In this document: piece after piece, positions 18,763 through 28,210 of the stretch | How positions within the stretch are numbered: position 1 is the stretch's first letter | Layout: each line of letters begins with the position of its first letter | Assembly (NCBI GenBank): GCA_902598485.1 | Contig: CACKBU010000004.1 | Location: 1 to 64,000 of the forward strand | Reading direction: 5' to 3' | Length of the DNA: 64,000 bases | Source: an uncultured Pelagibacteraceae bacterium | Lineage (GTDB): Bacteria; Pseudomonadota; Alphaproteobacteria; Pelagibacterales; Pelagibacteraceae | Notes under the pieces: model-generated | What the model was told of the DNA's origin: nothing | The model's input: only the letters and a program-made list of their open reading frames with translations | Databases searched by the model: none | Position numbers and translations under genes: made by a program

Positions 18763-19644
18763 ATGGATTATGGACTAGATACAAAATCAACTCGTTTAAA
18801 AACTTTTAACACTATTTTTATAATAACCTGGTTGTTGATTGCTTGTTTTCCTTTTATTTGGACTTTTTGGGGATCATTTAAAGTAAGAGCTGATTTCTTT
18901 TCAAGATCTGATTGGTGGTATGCAATATCAGCATTTAATACCTTAATTGAAACAGGCGGACAATTTACAACCAATGCTTATACACAAGCTTGGACTGAAG
19001 GTGAATTTTGGAAAGCATCAAAAAATACAATTATAGTTACAGTATTTGTTGTAAGTATTTCTTTGTTTTTAGGAACTTTAGGAGCATATGCTCTTTCAAG
19101 ATCAACTGAGAAATATGCTTTTTGGATTTTAATGGCAGCTTTAATTTTTAGAGCTATGCCACACATAACTTTAGTATCAGGATATCTTTTTCCTTTCTTT
19201 GAATTACAAATTTGGGGAATTCTTCCAACTACTATTGTTGTTTTGGTTGCTATAAATCAACCTTTTACTTTGTGGCTGCTTTATTCATTTTTCAAAACTG
19301 TTCCTAAAGAACTTGATGAAAGTGCTTTAATAGATGGTTGTTCTTATTTTCAAGCTTTTAGGCATATTATTATGCCTGTGATGTGGCCTGGAGTAATTAC
19401 AGCAGGTTTATTTAGTTTAATGTTAGCCTATAATGATTTTACCGTAACAGCATTACTTCTCAATCAAGAAAATCATACCATGGTTCCAAAAATACAAAGT
19501 TATTTAGGTACTAATCAACATGAAGGAAATTTAATGTGGGCAGTTTCTGCAGTTGTATCTGCTACTGCGCCTTTATTTATGCTTGTTATGTTTTTCCAAA
19601 GACAGGTTATTAGTGGTTTAACTGCTGGAGCTGTGAAAGGTTGA
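18763..19644 (+). CDS. Sugar ABC transporter permease, MalG-like
   Basis: ESALIDGCSYFQAFRHIIMPVMWPGVITAGLFSLMLAYNDFTVT; VISGLTAGAVKG C-terminus. Confidence 0.9.
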   Translation: MDYGLDTKSTRLKTFNTIFIITWLLIACFPFIWTFWGSFKVRADFFSRSDWWYAISAFNTLIETGGQFTTNAYTQAWTEGEFWKASKNTIIVTVFVVSISLFLGTLGAYALSRSTEKYAFWILMAALIFRAMPHITLVSGYLFPFFELQIWGILPTTIVVLVAINQPFTLWLLYSFFKTVPKELDESALIDGCSYFQAFRHIIMPVMWPGVITAGLFSLMLAYNDFTVTALLLNQENHTMVPKIQSYLGTNQHEGNLMWAVSAVVSATAPLFMLVMFFQRQVISGLTAGAVKG

Positions 19645-20303
19645 AATATTATAAAGCATTACTTTTTGGTTCTATTGGATCTATTGTTGAAACTTCAGAA
19701 ATTCAGAGAAAGTCATTCAATAAAGCATTCGAACAATATGGACTCGATTGGAATTGGACCAAACGTGAGTATCAAAATTTATTGAGCAAATCAGGTGGCA
19801 AAGATAGAATATCAAGATATGCCAAAAAGAAAAAAATTGAAGTTAATTCAGTATATTTAAGAAATTTAAAGACTAAATTCTTTAATAATTATCTTAACAA
19901 ATATCATCTTAAATTAAGGCCAGGTGTTAAAAATTTAATTTCTTTTTGCAAAAAAGAAAATATAAAAATTGCATTTGTTTCATCTACTTCTACAAATAAT
20001 ATAAATGCAATCTTATATTGTTTAAGAAATTCAATTAATAAAAGAGATTTTAACTTTATAGGGAATGCAAAATTAGTAAAAAAATACAAACCCAACCCAG
20101 ATATATACTTATTAGCACTTAAAAAACTTAAGCTTAAAGCTAATGATTGTGTAGCAATTGAAGATTCTCAAGAAAGTTTAAATTCAGCTAGGCGAGCTAA
20201 AATAAAATGTATAATTTTTCCTGGAAAATTTCATTCTTCAAAAAAATTTATTGGAGCTTATAAAAAAGTTTATCAGCTTAATAAAAATATTATTTTGAGA
20301 TAA
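19641..20303 (+). CDS. HAD-superfamily protein (beta-phosphoglucomutase/CbbY-like) lacking catalytic motif I aspartates
   Basis: KPNPDIYLLALKKLKL and CVAIEDSQESLNSARRAKIKCIIFPG are HAD motifs, but motif I reads LLFGSIGSIVETS; TTG start overlapping previous stop. Confidence 0.75.
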   Translation: MKYYKALLFGSIGSIVETSEIQRKSFNKAFEQYGLDWNWTKREYQNLLSKSGGKDRISRYAKKKKIEVNSVYLRNLKTKFFNNYLNKYHLKLRPGVKNLISFCKKENIKIAFVSSTSTNNINAILYCLRNSINKRDFNFIGNAKLVKKYKPNPDIYLLALKKLKLKANDCVAIEDSQESLNSARRAKIKCIIFPGKFHSSKKFIGAYKKVYQLNKNIILR

Positions 20304-21045
20304 ATTCTTTTACCAAATTATTAAACTGATCAGGCTGTTCTAAGTGAACATTATGAGCACAATCTTTAAATATTTCTAAACGACTTTTTTTAATGTTTTT
20401 ATTAAGTGTATCAACTTGATCAAAATTATATGAAGTATCTTTATCGCCCCATATTATAAGGGTATCATTTTTTATATTTTTTAAATTTTCTTTACCTCTC
20501 CAATTTTTCATTGCTAGTAATGCATTATCAGCAGCTTCTAATGAAACATTTTTAACAGCATTTTCACAAAGGAAATAATTTTTGTCCTTATCACCTTTTA
20601 CAAACCACTTAAGAGGTACTCTAGAAAAAGAGAGTTGTGTACCTTCTTTTTTAAGTTTTTCCCTTGTTTCATCCATAGTCTCAAATCTTCCCGGGATATC
20701 TCCAATGGATCCTGTTGCAAAACAAATTAATTTATTAACTCTATCCCCAATCAATTTTGTAATTTCTTGAACAATCATTCCTCCCATTGAATGACCAATT
20801 AAATTGAATTTATCGATCTTTTTTTTATCTAATACATTTATAATTTCTTTAGCCATTTTATTAATAGAATCTAAAGATTTTACATTATGACTTTCTCCAA
20901 ATCCTGGGAGAGCTGGGGTAATCACACGATAATCTTTTGAAAAAAATTCTTTTTGAAAAGTCCACATTTCAGATGAGCCTAGATAGCCATGAACTAAAAC
21001 AAAAGGAAACCCTTCGCCTAAATCATCTACGTAAATATTGCTCAT
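20290..21045 (-). CDS. Alpha/beta hydrolase
   Basis: PFVLVHGYLGSSEMW, LIGHSMGGMIVQE nucleophile elbow, DCAHNVHLEQP catalytic His. Confidence 0.9.
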   Translation of the reverse strand: MSNIYVDDLGEGFPFVLVHGYLGSSEMWTFQKEFFSKDYRVITPALPGFGESHNVKSLDSINKMAKEIINVLDKKKIDKFNLIGHSMGGMIVQEITKLIGDRVNKLICFATGSIGDIPGRFETMDETREKLKKEGTQLSFSRVPLKWFVKGDKDKNYFLCENAVKNVSLEAADNALLAMKNWRGKENLKNIKNDTLIIWGDKDTSYNFDQVDTLNKNIKKSRLEIFKDCAHNVHLEQPDQFNNLVKEFISK

Positions 21046-21647
21046 AATATTTCCTTAATAATGAATAAAGTTAAAATAAACATAAAACATATAATAAAAA
21101 TATTAATTACTTTCCAAATTTTTTTACTATTAGCATACTTCGATAAATAATTAGATAAATATCCTAATATAAAAAAAAATAAAAACGATGCTATAGACGC
21201 ACCTATCCCAAATAAAATTTTTTGGTTAGGTAAATAATTTTTTGAAAAATTTCCAAGAAAAAAAACTGTATCAGAATAAACATGTGGATTTAAATATGTA
21301 AATCCTAAAGTTTTAAATACAATACTCAATTTTGAAATATTATTTGGCTCAGTGCTAAAATTAATATCAGAATAATGAGATCTTATTTTTTTAAAAATAA
21401 AGTGAAGTAAAAATAAAATTAAAAATAAATTTAAAATTAATTCAATTAAAGAGTTTAAATATTGATTAAAATAATGGAAAAGAAAAATACCCAAAAAAAT
21501 TAATATCAAATCTGATATTGAGCATATTAAGCAAACAATAAATATGTGTTGTTTTTTTAAACCTTGTTCTATTACAAATATATTTTGGGCACCTATAGCT
21601 AAAATTAAGCTTATCCCAGTAAAGAAGCCTAATACTAGGTATTCCAT
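21042..21647 (-). CDS. LysE-family amino acid exporter
   Basis: GFFTGISLILAIGAQNIFVIEQGLKKQHIF, YLNPHVYSDTVFFLG. Confidence 0.85.
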   Translation of the reverse strand: MEYLVLGFFTGISLILAIGAQNIFVIEQGLKKQHIFIVCLICSISDLILIFLGIFLFHYFNQYLNSLIELILNLFLILFLLHFIFKKIRSHYSDINFSTEPNNISKLSIVFKTLGFTYLNPHVYSDTVFFLGNFSKNYLPNQKILFGIGASIASFLFFFILGYLSNYLSKYANSKKIWKVINIFIICFMFILTLFIIKEIL

Positions 21648-21659
21648 TAAAGTTTTAGA

Positions 21660-22070
21660 CTATTCTGGATTTGCGGTTAAAGTTTTAATTTCTAAAATAT
21701 TTTCGTTTGGATCTTTAACAAAGAAAGTTTCTTGCTCGTATTTTGTTCCTTTAAATCTCAAGTAAGGTTCATCGTAATACTTGGTTCCACTATCTTTTAA
21801 TCTTTGTTTTAATGCATCAAAGTCTTTTCTGGATAAATGAACACCAAAATGAGGAACTGAAACATTTCCCATATCTACATCATGTCTCTCATTGTCCAAT
21901 TTATGTTCACTCTTATGCAAAGTTAATTCATTGCCCCAAAAATCTACATCTGCCCACTCTTGTGCTGAGTTATCTAATCTACATCCTAAAGTTTCGCTGT
22001 AAAATTTCTTTGCAACCTCTAGGTCTCCGCAAGGGATAGCTAAATGAAAACAATTAGTATTTTTATACAT
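21660..22070 (-). CDS. VOC (glyoxalase/bleomycin-resistance) family protein
   Basis: HLAIPCGDLEVAKKFYSETLGCRLDNS...ETFFVKDPNENILEIK. Confidence 0.9.
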   Translation of the reverse strand: MYKNTNCFHLAIPCGDLEVAKKFYSETLGCRLDNSAQEWADVDFWGNELTLHKSEHKLDNERHDVDMGNVSVPHFGVHLSRKDFDALKQRLKDSGTKYYDEPYLRFKGTKYEQETFFVKDPNENILEIKTLTANPE

Positions 22071-22150
22071 ATAAACCTCTTTAAATTGGGCAATTAAGTA
22101 CTATATAAGGCATATTATTTTTTAATCAACAGCAACTAAACTAACAAAAT

Positions 22151-22735
22151 ATGAGTGATTTTTTACAATCCATAATTGATAGAGATCCTGCTGCAAGGTC
22201 TAAGTTAAGTTTAATATTAACTTATCCTGGTGTTAAAGCAGTGTTTTTTCATCGAATAGCAAATTTTTTTAGTACTGCAAAATTTCATTTGATAGCAAGA
22301 ATCATTTCTCAATTTTCAAGATTCTTAACCGGAATAGAAATTCATCCTAATGCAAAAATTGGAAAAAATTTATTTATAGATCATGGAATGGGTGTTGTGA
22401 TTGGTGAAACTTCAGACATTGGAGATAATGTAACTATCTATCACATGGTTACGTTAGGTGGAATTGCTCCGAGTATTAATTCAAATGACCAACGAAATAT
22501 GAAAAGGCATCCTACTATAAAAGAAGATGTGGTTATTGGGTCAGGTGCACAAGTATTAGGTCCTGTTGTCGTTGGCAAAGGTGCTAGAATTGGAGCAAAT
22601 GCGGTTATTACGAAAGATGTTTCAGAAAATGCTGTAATGGTTGGAATTCCTGCAAGAAGTGTTGGCATAGCAGATAGTGAATTTAAACCTTATGGAATTA
22701 CATCTGATAGTGATAAAAAATCAGATAATGAATAA
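22151..22735 (+). CDS. cysE: Serine O-acetyltransferase
   Basis: [42 protein letters not shown] left-handed beta-helix hexapeptide repeats. Confidence 0.9.
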   Translation: MSDFLQSIIDRDPAARSKLSLILTYPGVKAVFFHRIANFFSTAKFHLIARIISQFSRFLTGIEIHPNAKIGKNLFIDHGMGVVIGETSDIGDNVTIYHMVTLGGIAPSINSNDQRNMKRHPTIKEDVVIGSGAQVLGPVVVGKGARIGANAVITKDVSENAVMVGIPARSVGIADSEFKPYGITSDSDKKSDNE

Positions 22736-23729
22736 TACCCAAAACGATTTTATTTCTGGAATAGGAAATACACCATTAATTAAACTCAGAGCAGCCTCTG
22801 AAATTACTGGGTGTAACATTTATGGAAAAGCAGAATTTTTAAATCCTGGAGGATCTGTAAAAGATAGAGCTGCACTTGCATTAATAAAAGACGCTCAAGA
22901 AAAAAAATTAATCTCTAAAGGTGGAACTGTTGTTGAGGGAACAGCAGGAAATACAGGAATAGGTTTGGGTCTTTTAGGAAACTCTCTTGGTTATAAAACA
23001 ATTATTGTAATGAATGACAATCAGACTCAAGAGAAAAAAGATTTACTTAGAAACCTTGGAGCTGAATTAAGATTAGTTCCACCAAAGCCTTATAAAGATG
23101 ACAACAACTTTGTAAAAGTAGCAGCAAGACTTGCAGATGAACTAAGACCTACAAATAATAATGGAGTGATTTGGGCTAACCAATTCGATAATACTGCAAA
23201 TGCTAAAGGACATTATGAAGGCACAGGTCAAGAAATCTGGGAACAAACCGATGGTAAAGTTGATGGTTTTGTTTGTTCTTCAGGGACTGGAGGTACAATT
23301 TCAGGTGTTAGCAATGCTCTCAAAGAAAAGAACAAAGATATAAAAATTTATTTATCAGATCCAAAAGGTTCTGCTCTTTATAATTACATTAAAAATGGTG
23401 AACTTAAATCAGAGGGTGGTTCAATTACTGAAGGCATTGGCTCAAGTAGAGTGACTGCTAATTTTGGTGAGGCCAAAATTGATGACGCATATTCAATTGA
23501 TGACCATGAGGCTCTGCCTATTCTATATGATTTAATTCAAAACGAAGGTTTAAGCCTAGGTACAAGCTGTGGGATAAATATTGCAGGAGCAATTAGAATG
23601 GGAAAAGAGTTAGGGCCAGGAAAAACTATTGTAACTATTCTTTGTGATAGAAGTGATAAATACGCAACTAAAATGTTTAATAAAAAATTTTTAGAAGATA
23701 AAGGTTTGCCTATACCTAATTGGTTTTAA
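22728..23729 (+). CDS. cysK: Cysteine synthase A
   Basis: ORF-track start 22677 is too early; ATG 22728 gives [59 protein letters not shown]. Confidence 0.9.
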   Translation: MNNTQNDFISGIGNTPLIKLRAASEITGCNIYGKAEFLNPGGSVKDRAALALIKDAQEKKLISKGGTVVEGTAGNTGIGLGLLGNSLGYKTIIVMNDNQTQEKKDLLRNLGAELRLVPPKPYKDDNNFVKVAARLADELRPTNNNGVIWANQFDNTANAKGHYEGTGQEIWEQTDGKVDGFVCSSGTGGTISGVSNALKEKNKDIKIYLSDPKGSALYNYIKNGELKSEGGSITEGIGSSRVTANFGEAKIDDAYSIDDHEALPILYDLIQNEGLSLGTSCGINIAGAIRMGKELGPGKTIVTILCDRSDKYATKMFNKKFLEDKGLPIPNWF

Positions 23730-24142
23730 ATATAAATTTTATCAGCTAATCCGTAAGTAAGAATAGCACTTAAAATCGTAAGTACTCCAGCAGCTATTAC
23801 ACCTTCACTGTTAGTCTTTTCAGTGTGTCCAAGTTTATTTATGTAAATGGTATAAATACCAAATATTAAGTACATTAAATTTTGAACAAATACTAAATTA
23901 AAGAACGCCCAAGTTCCATTTACTCCACCATCTCTAACAAACATAATATAAAGAGCCATTAAGAAAGACCCAACAAAAGGAGCTCCAAAAAATCTAGTGA
24001 TCACAGCTGCCGAATGATCGATGTTATATTGATCCATAAAACTCTTTGTTCCAACTATAGCTCTAAAAGCATAAACAGCGTAAACAAGGAAATGAACAAT
24101 AAAAATTATTAGATAAACAATTCCGTTGAATTTTTCGATCAT
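23726..24142 (-). CDS. Small integral membrane protein of unknown function
   Basis: 138 aa with several hydrophobic helices. Confidence 0.65.
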   Translation of the reverse strand: MIEKFNGIVYLIIFIVHFLVYAVYAFRAIVGTKSFMDQYNIDHSAAVITRFFGAPFVGSFLMALYIMFVRDGGVNGTWAFFNLVFVQNLMYLIFGIYTIYINKLGHTEKTNSEGVIAAGVLTILSAILTYGLADKIYI

Positions 24143-24245
24143 AAATAATTATTATCAAATATTTAAATTAAATAAAACAGCATAATCAACATTTTTATGC
24201 TCTGAAATTGCATAACTGTCGCGCGCTATAAACACGAGTGACTCC

Positions 24246-24274
24246 TTAACAATAATGTAACAATGTTATGTTAA
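24246..24274. promoter_or_regulatory. Repeated TAACA/TGTTA half-sites; candidate operator upstream of small-gene run
   Basis: TTAACAATAATGTAACAATGTTATGTTAA contains core TAACA-A-TGTTA dyad and flanking TTAACA...TGTTAA. Confidence 0.35.
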
Positions 24275-24294
24275 ACAACTTTAAGGAGGTAAAA

Positions 24295-24771
24295 ATGAAA
24301 AAAATTTTATTTTTAATAATATTTTTAACGATCTCAAATTACTCATTAGCAGAATCAGGAAAATTTAATGCTGCTGGAGCAGGATCATGGTCATTAAATG
24401 CAATGGATGCTGGAAATGGAAATATGAGTATTACGTATGATGGTAATGCTGGACTAATGGATAAAGAACCTGGAAGTATTTTTGATAAATCTACTATGCA
24501 TTGCATTGGTGGGTTAACATTGGTAGCTGGAAAGTTTGATGATGAAACGGGTATGTGTACTTTTTATCTAATGGATGGAGAAAAGGTTTACATAAATTAC
24601 AAAGGTAAAGGAACTGGCGGCCAAGGTGGAACTGGTACTTTTGTTATTGTTGGTGGAACTGGAAAATATGAAAATATTTCTGGAAGTGGTAATTCAAGTC
24701 GACAGAATATTAGAGGTAAATCTGGTATGGCACACTCAATGAATCAAATGAGTGGTGAATATACTTATTAG
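24295..24771 (+). CDS. Small secreted protein of unknown function
   Basis: SD AAGGAGG; signal peptide MKKILFLIIFLTISNYSLA; Gly-rich allene-oxide-cyclase/DUF-like beta protein. Confidence 0.65.
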   Translation: MKKILFLIIFLTISNYSLAESGKFNAAGAGSWSLNAMDAGNGNMSITYDGNAGLMDKEPGSIFDKSTMHCIGGLTLVAGKFDDETGMCTFYLMDGEKVYINYKGKGTGGQGGTGTFVIVGGTGKYENISGSGNSSRQNIRGKSGMAHSMNQMSGEYTY

Positions 24772-24782
24772 AAAGGCGATAT

Positions 24783-25184
24783 ATGAAAAAATTAATAGTC
24801 ACATTACTTGCAGTATTTTTTGTAAACAATTCAGTTTTAGCTGATGGACATGTGAAGAGAATTATATCTACAAGTCAAACTGGAATGGGTAACGAAATAG
24901 TATATCCCTCTGGAAAAGCAAAGATAACAGCTTTTGAGTTTACTGTCCCTGTTGGAGGTCCAGTTGTTCCTCATACTCACACTTTTCCTGTTTTAATAAT
25001 GATCCAACAAGGAGAGATTGAACTTACCCAAAGCGGTAAAAGCTATATCTATAAAGCCGGAGATGCATTTGTAGAAGATGTAGGTGTAGTCCATGAATCT
25101 AAAAATATTGGCGATGTCCCAGTTAAAGCAATTGTTGTCGCTATAGGAGTTGAAGGTCAAAAAATTATGACACCAGTAAAATAG
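24783..25184 (+). CDS. Secreted cupin-domain protein
   Basis: Signal peptide MKKLIVTLLAVFFVNNSVLA; VPHTHTFPVLIMIQQGEIELTQSGKSYIYKAGDAFVED. Confidence 0.8.
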   Translation: MKKLIVTLLAVFFVNNSVLADGHVKRIISTSQTGMGNEIVYPSGKAKITAFEFTVPVGGPVVPHTHTFPVLIMIQQGEIELTQSGKSYIYKAGDAFVEDVGVVHESKNIGDVPVKAIVVAIGVEGQKIMTPVK

Positions 25185-25195
25185 AAAGAGAAAAA

Positions 25196-25582
25196 ATGAA
25201 AAAAATAATTTTTACATTTTTATTGATTTTGCTAACAGCAACTTCACATGCAGAAATAAGTAATAAAGAAATATCCGAATCTTTAAAATGTGCAGGAATT
25301 TTTACATCTACTCAATTTATTAAACAAGGTGAGCTTCCAAATGGAGATTTGGCTTACAAAGAAAATAGTTTGGCTGCAGCAAAAGTTACTAGAGAATTTC
25401 TTACAAATGAGGGTGTTTTAGAGGATAAAATAAATTCAAGTATAAATTCTACTGTTGATGAAATGTTTGGTAAACCTTATCAAAAAACTTTAATGGATAA
25501 TTGCTATGCGTTTATTTTCAAATTAATACCAAATGGTAAAGAAAAAGTAGAGGAGACTTCGAAAACAATTTATGGAGGATAA
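25196..25582 (+). CDS. Small secreted protein of unknown function
   Basis: Signal peptide MKKIIFTFLLILLTATSHA; 128 aa. Confidence 0.6.
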   Translation: MKKIIFTFLLILLTATSHAEISNKEISESLKCAGIFTSTQFIKQGELPNGDLAYKENSLAAAKVTREFLTNEGVLEDKINSSINSTVDEMFGKPYQKTLMDNCYAFIFKLIPNGKEKVEETSKTIYGG

Positions 25583-25585
25583 AAT

Positions 25586-25876
25586 ATGATTATAAAAATA
25601 GAGGAAAATATAAAATCGTTTTCAACATGGAGGGATATGGTTAAAGATAATGCTGAAAAAATTAAAGGATTTGGTGCAACCATTATTTTTGCTGGTGTAT
25701 CAAAAGAAGATGCCTCAAAATTTACTGTAATTGTAAAATATGCAACTATGGAGGGGTTTGAGGCATTTAAAAATGATAAAGAACTTCACGCTGCAAGAGC
25801 TGCAGCTGGAGTTGATTTAGATTCTGCAAAAATTACTCCAATGGATGGGGATTTTATGGAAAATTTTTCAGGATAA
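25586..25876 (+). CDS. Small ferredoxin-fold-like protein (dimeric alpha-beta-barrel type), unknown function
   Basis: 96 aa; FAGVSKEDASKFTVIVKYATMEGFEAFKND pattern. Confidence 0.55.
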   Translation: MIIKIEENIKSFSTWRDMVKDNAEKIKGFGATIIFAGVSKEDASKFTVIVKYATMEGFEAFKNDKELHAARAAAGVDLDSAKITPMDGDFMENFSG

Positions 25877-25893
25877 TAAAATAGGAGGTTAAA

Positions 25894-26175
25894 ATGAAAG
25901 ATATATTGGTAGTAGGAAAACTAAAAGAAGGAGCCTTTGAAAAGTTTATGGGCTTTATGCAATCAGATGAGGGTATGGCTGAAAGAAAAAAAGTTGCGGA
26001 TGTTTCAAAAACAATAGCTAGTGTCTCACCTGATAAATCAACAATAATGTTTAAAATTGCAGTTCATGACATGGCAGCACTTCATTCATTTTTAGATGGA
26101 TCAAATCCAGTCTCAAAACCTGTGTTTGATGAGGTAATGACTGGTTATGAAATTTACGAATTAGCTAAAGTATAG
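25894..26175 (+). CDS. Small ferredoxin-fold-like protein, unknown function
   Basis: 93 aa; SD AGGAGG; VGKLKEGAFEKFMGFMQSDEGMAERKK. Confidence 0.55.
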   Translation: MKDILVVGKLKEGAFEKFMGFMQSDEGMAERKKVADVSKTIASVSPDKSTIMFKIAVHDMAALHSFLDGSNPVSKPVFDEVMTGYEIYELAKV

Positions 26176-26251
26176 TAGAAGACTGAGTCTACACATACTA
26201 GCTAATCTCTGCTAGACTGGGTTATTAAATTGTTGGTAACAAGGAGGAATA

Positions 26252-26575
26252 ATGTCTAAATTTTATGTAATTGGAAAGGCGAGTCCTGAGTTATTAAAAA
26301 AGATGCATGCTGACCCTAACGCAGATAGAGGTGCAGTAATGAAATCAATGTGTGATAGCTTAGGAGTAAAAGCCATTAGTTATGAATGGTTACGAGGACG
26401 TTTTGATGTTCTTTTCTGTGTTGAAGGAGACTATGAAAGTATTCTTGCTATGAAAGTAACTGTTTTAAATAGTGGAATGATGTCGGATCTAATGGTTCAT
26501 GAAGTATTTGATTACAACAGTGCATTTAAAAAGGCATCTGATGTTTCAAAAAGTTATAAAAAACCAGGCGAGTAA
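26252..26575 (+). CDS. GYD/DUF3303-like small protein
   Basis: SD AAGGAGG; SKFYVIGKASPELLKKMHAD...YEWLRGRFDVLFCVEGDYESILAMKVTV. Confidence 0.55.
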   Translation: MSKFYVIGKASPELLKKMHADPNADRGAVMKSMCDSLGVKAISYEWLRGRFDVLFCVEGDYESILAMKVTVLNSGMMSDLMVHEVFDYNSAFKKASDVSKSYKKPGE

Positions 26576-26590
26576 AAAGAAAGGAATAAT

Positions 26591-26911
26591 ATGTCTATAT
26601 TAGAAAAATATAGTGCTGCAATTAAAAATAAAGATGAAGCAACGATGAATGATCTTTTGCACGATGATTTTAAATTCACAATGCATAAGTCAGGAAATGT
26701 TTTAGGCAAAGCTGATGTTGTCAAATGGGCAATGAGCGGTGACATAAATCAAGATAAAGTAAGAGTTGTTTATGAAAATGATGAAGTTGGTGTTCATCAT
26801 TCATTTGTTACATTTGATGATGGAAATGTAGAGGCTGTTATGGCAGTTTATAAATATGATAATGGAAAAATTATTAGTTTAGAAACTGGTGCTACACCTA
26901 TGCCAAAGTAA
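26591..26911 (+). CDS. SnoaL-like (NTF2 fold) protein
   Basis: YSAAIKNKDEATMNDLLHDDFKFTMHKSGNVLGKADVVKWAMSG. Confidence 0.75.
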   Translation: MSILEKYSAAIKNKDEATMNDLLHDDFKFTMHKSGNVLGKADVVKWAMSGDINQDKVRVVYENDEVGVHHSFVTFDDGNVEAVMAVYKYDNGKIISLETGATPMPK

Positions 26912-27502
26912 GTGAGTGATATTGATTTTTATTTTTCGATAGGGAGTACTTACACCTATCTTTCTGTAACTAGAATACTTGATGTTGAAAAACAGCATCA
27001 AGTAAAATTTATTTGGAAACCCTTTTCAGTTAGAGCAATTATGAAGGAAATGAATAATATCCCATTTCCAAAAGACAAAATTAATAAAGTCAATTACATG
27101 TGGAGAGATATTGAGAGGCGTGCAGAGGGATATGGTTTTTTTGCTAAGACACCAGTTCCCTACCCTTTGTCTGAATTCGATTTAGCAAATCAAATAGCAG
27201 TCTTAGGTTTTGAAAGAGGTTGGGGAGAAAAATTTGTGATGCTGACTTATAAAAAATGGTTCCAAGAAGGCAAAGAACCTGCAATTGAACCTAGTATTAA
27301 TGAGGTTTGTAATGAATTAAATTTAAATAGGGATGAAATAATATCAGAGGCAAAATCAGAAAATATAGAGATAAAATATAACAAAAACACAAATTCAGCT
27401 CGTGAAAATAATATTTTTGGTAGTCCATCTTTTATAGTGAAAAATGAAATCTTCTGGGGAGATGATAGAATGGAAGATGCTATTAAATGGTCTCTTAAAT
27501 AA
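26912..27502 (+). CDS. DsbA-family / 2-hydroxychromene-2-carboxylate isomerase-like protein
   Basis: IDFYFSIGSTYTYLSVTRI...FKWKPFSVR-like VKFIWKPFSVRAIM...NIFGSPSFIVKNEIFWGDDRMEDAI; GTG start. Confidence 0.85.
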   Translation: MSDIDFYFSIGSTYTYLSVTRILDVEKQHQVKFIWKPFSVRAIMKEMNNIPFPKDKINKVNYMWRDIERRAEGYGFFAKTPVPYPLSEFDLANQIAVLGFERGWGEKFVMLTYKKWFQEGKEPAIEPSINEVCNELNLNRDEIISEAKSENIEIKYNKNTNSARENNIFGSPSFIVKNEIFWGDDRMEDAIKWSLK

Positions 27503-27540
27503 CTCTATATATTCTCTTAAAATTCATTTAAAGTCATTTT

Positions 27541-27873
27541 ATGAGTCTTGCTAGTTCATATTTATTTTTAGGTATTGCAGTATTTTTGGGTGTTACTTCA
27601 AACAGTTTTGCAAAAAGTGCTGAGGGTTTTACACTATTTGTTCCAAGTATAATTACAGCATTTACAATTGTATTGTGTATGTATGCACTTTCATTAGTAA
27701 TGAAAAATATTCCTATGGGAATTACCTACGCTTCTTTCGCTGGACTAACAATTATTGCAACCGTCATTGTTGGTGTAATTAAATATAATCAAGTTCCCAA
27801 TTTATATTCTATGATAGGACTATCATTTATTATAGTTGGCGTATTAATGGTAAATTTATTAGGAAATCAATAA
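27541..27873 (+). CDS. SMR/EmrE-family membrane protein, subunit 1
   Basis: SNSFAKSAEGFTLFVPS and PMGITYASFAGLTIIATVIVG...VPNLYSMIGLSFIIVGVLMVNLLG align with EmrE. Confidence 0.85.
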   Translation: MSLASSYLFLGIAVFLGVTSNSFAKSAEGFTLFVPSIITAFTIVLCMYALSLVMKNIPMGITYASFAGLTIIATVIVGVIKYNQVPNLYSMIGLSFIIVGVLMVNLLGNQ

Positions 27874-27874
27874 T

Positions 27875-28210
27875 ATGAAACCTTTGTTGGGTTATTTATT
27901 TTTAGCTTTAGGTATTTCGTTTGGAATTGCATCTAATAGCTTAGCCAAAATTTCTGAAGGATTTACCAAACTAACACCATCGGTTTTATGTATCTTATTT
28001 ATGTGTATTACGATGTTTTCAATAGCAAAAGCTATGCACGCTCTTCCAGTTGGTTTTGCTTATGCAACATATAGCGGGCTAACAGTAACGGGAGTTGTTC
28101 TGTTTGCAGTGTTAAAACTTAATCAGGTCCCAAATATTTATGGAATTGTAGGAATAATATTAATTATTGTTGGTGTGATTATGGTTAATTATCTTGGACG
28201 GCTAAACTGA
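27875..28210 (+). CDS. SMR/EmrE-family membrane protein, subunit 2
   Basis: SNSLAKISEGFTKLTPS and PVGFAYATYSGLTVTGVVLF...VPNIYGIVGIILIIVGVIMVNYLG. Confidence 0.85.
   Translation: MKPLLGYLFLALGISFGIASNSLAKISEGFTKLTPSVLCILFMCITMFSIAKAMHALPVGFAYATYSGLTVTGVVLFAVLKLNQVPNIYGIVGIILIIVGVIMVNYLGRLN

Noticed and set aside
22441-22668. 75-aa minus-strand ORF
   Set aside because: Antisense to the cysE hexapeptide-repeat region; repeat periodicity creates the open frame.
24210-24240. GC-rich patch GTCGCGCGC in an AT-rich gap, considered as tRNA or riboswitch
   Set aside because: No cloverleaf, no known riboswitch motif, too short to support a call.
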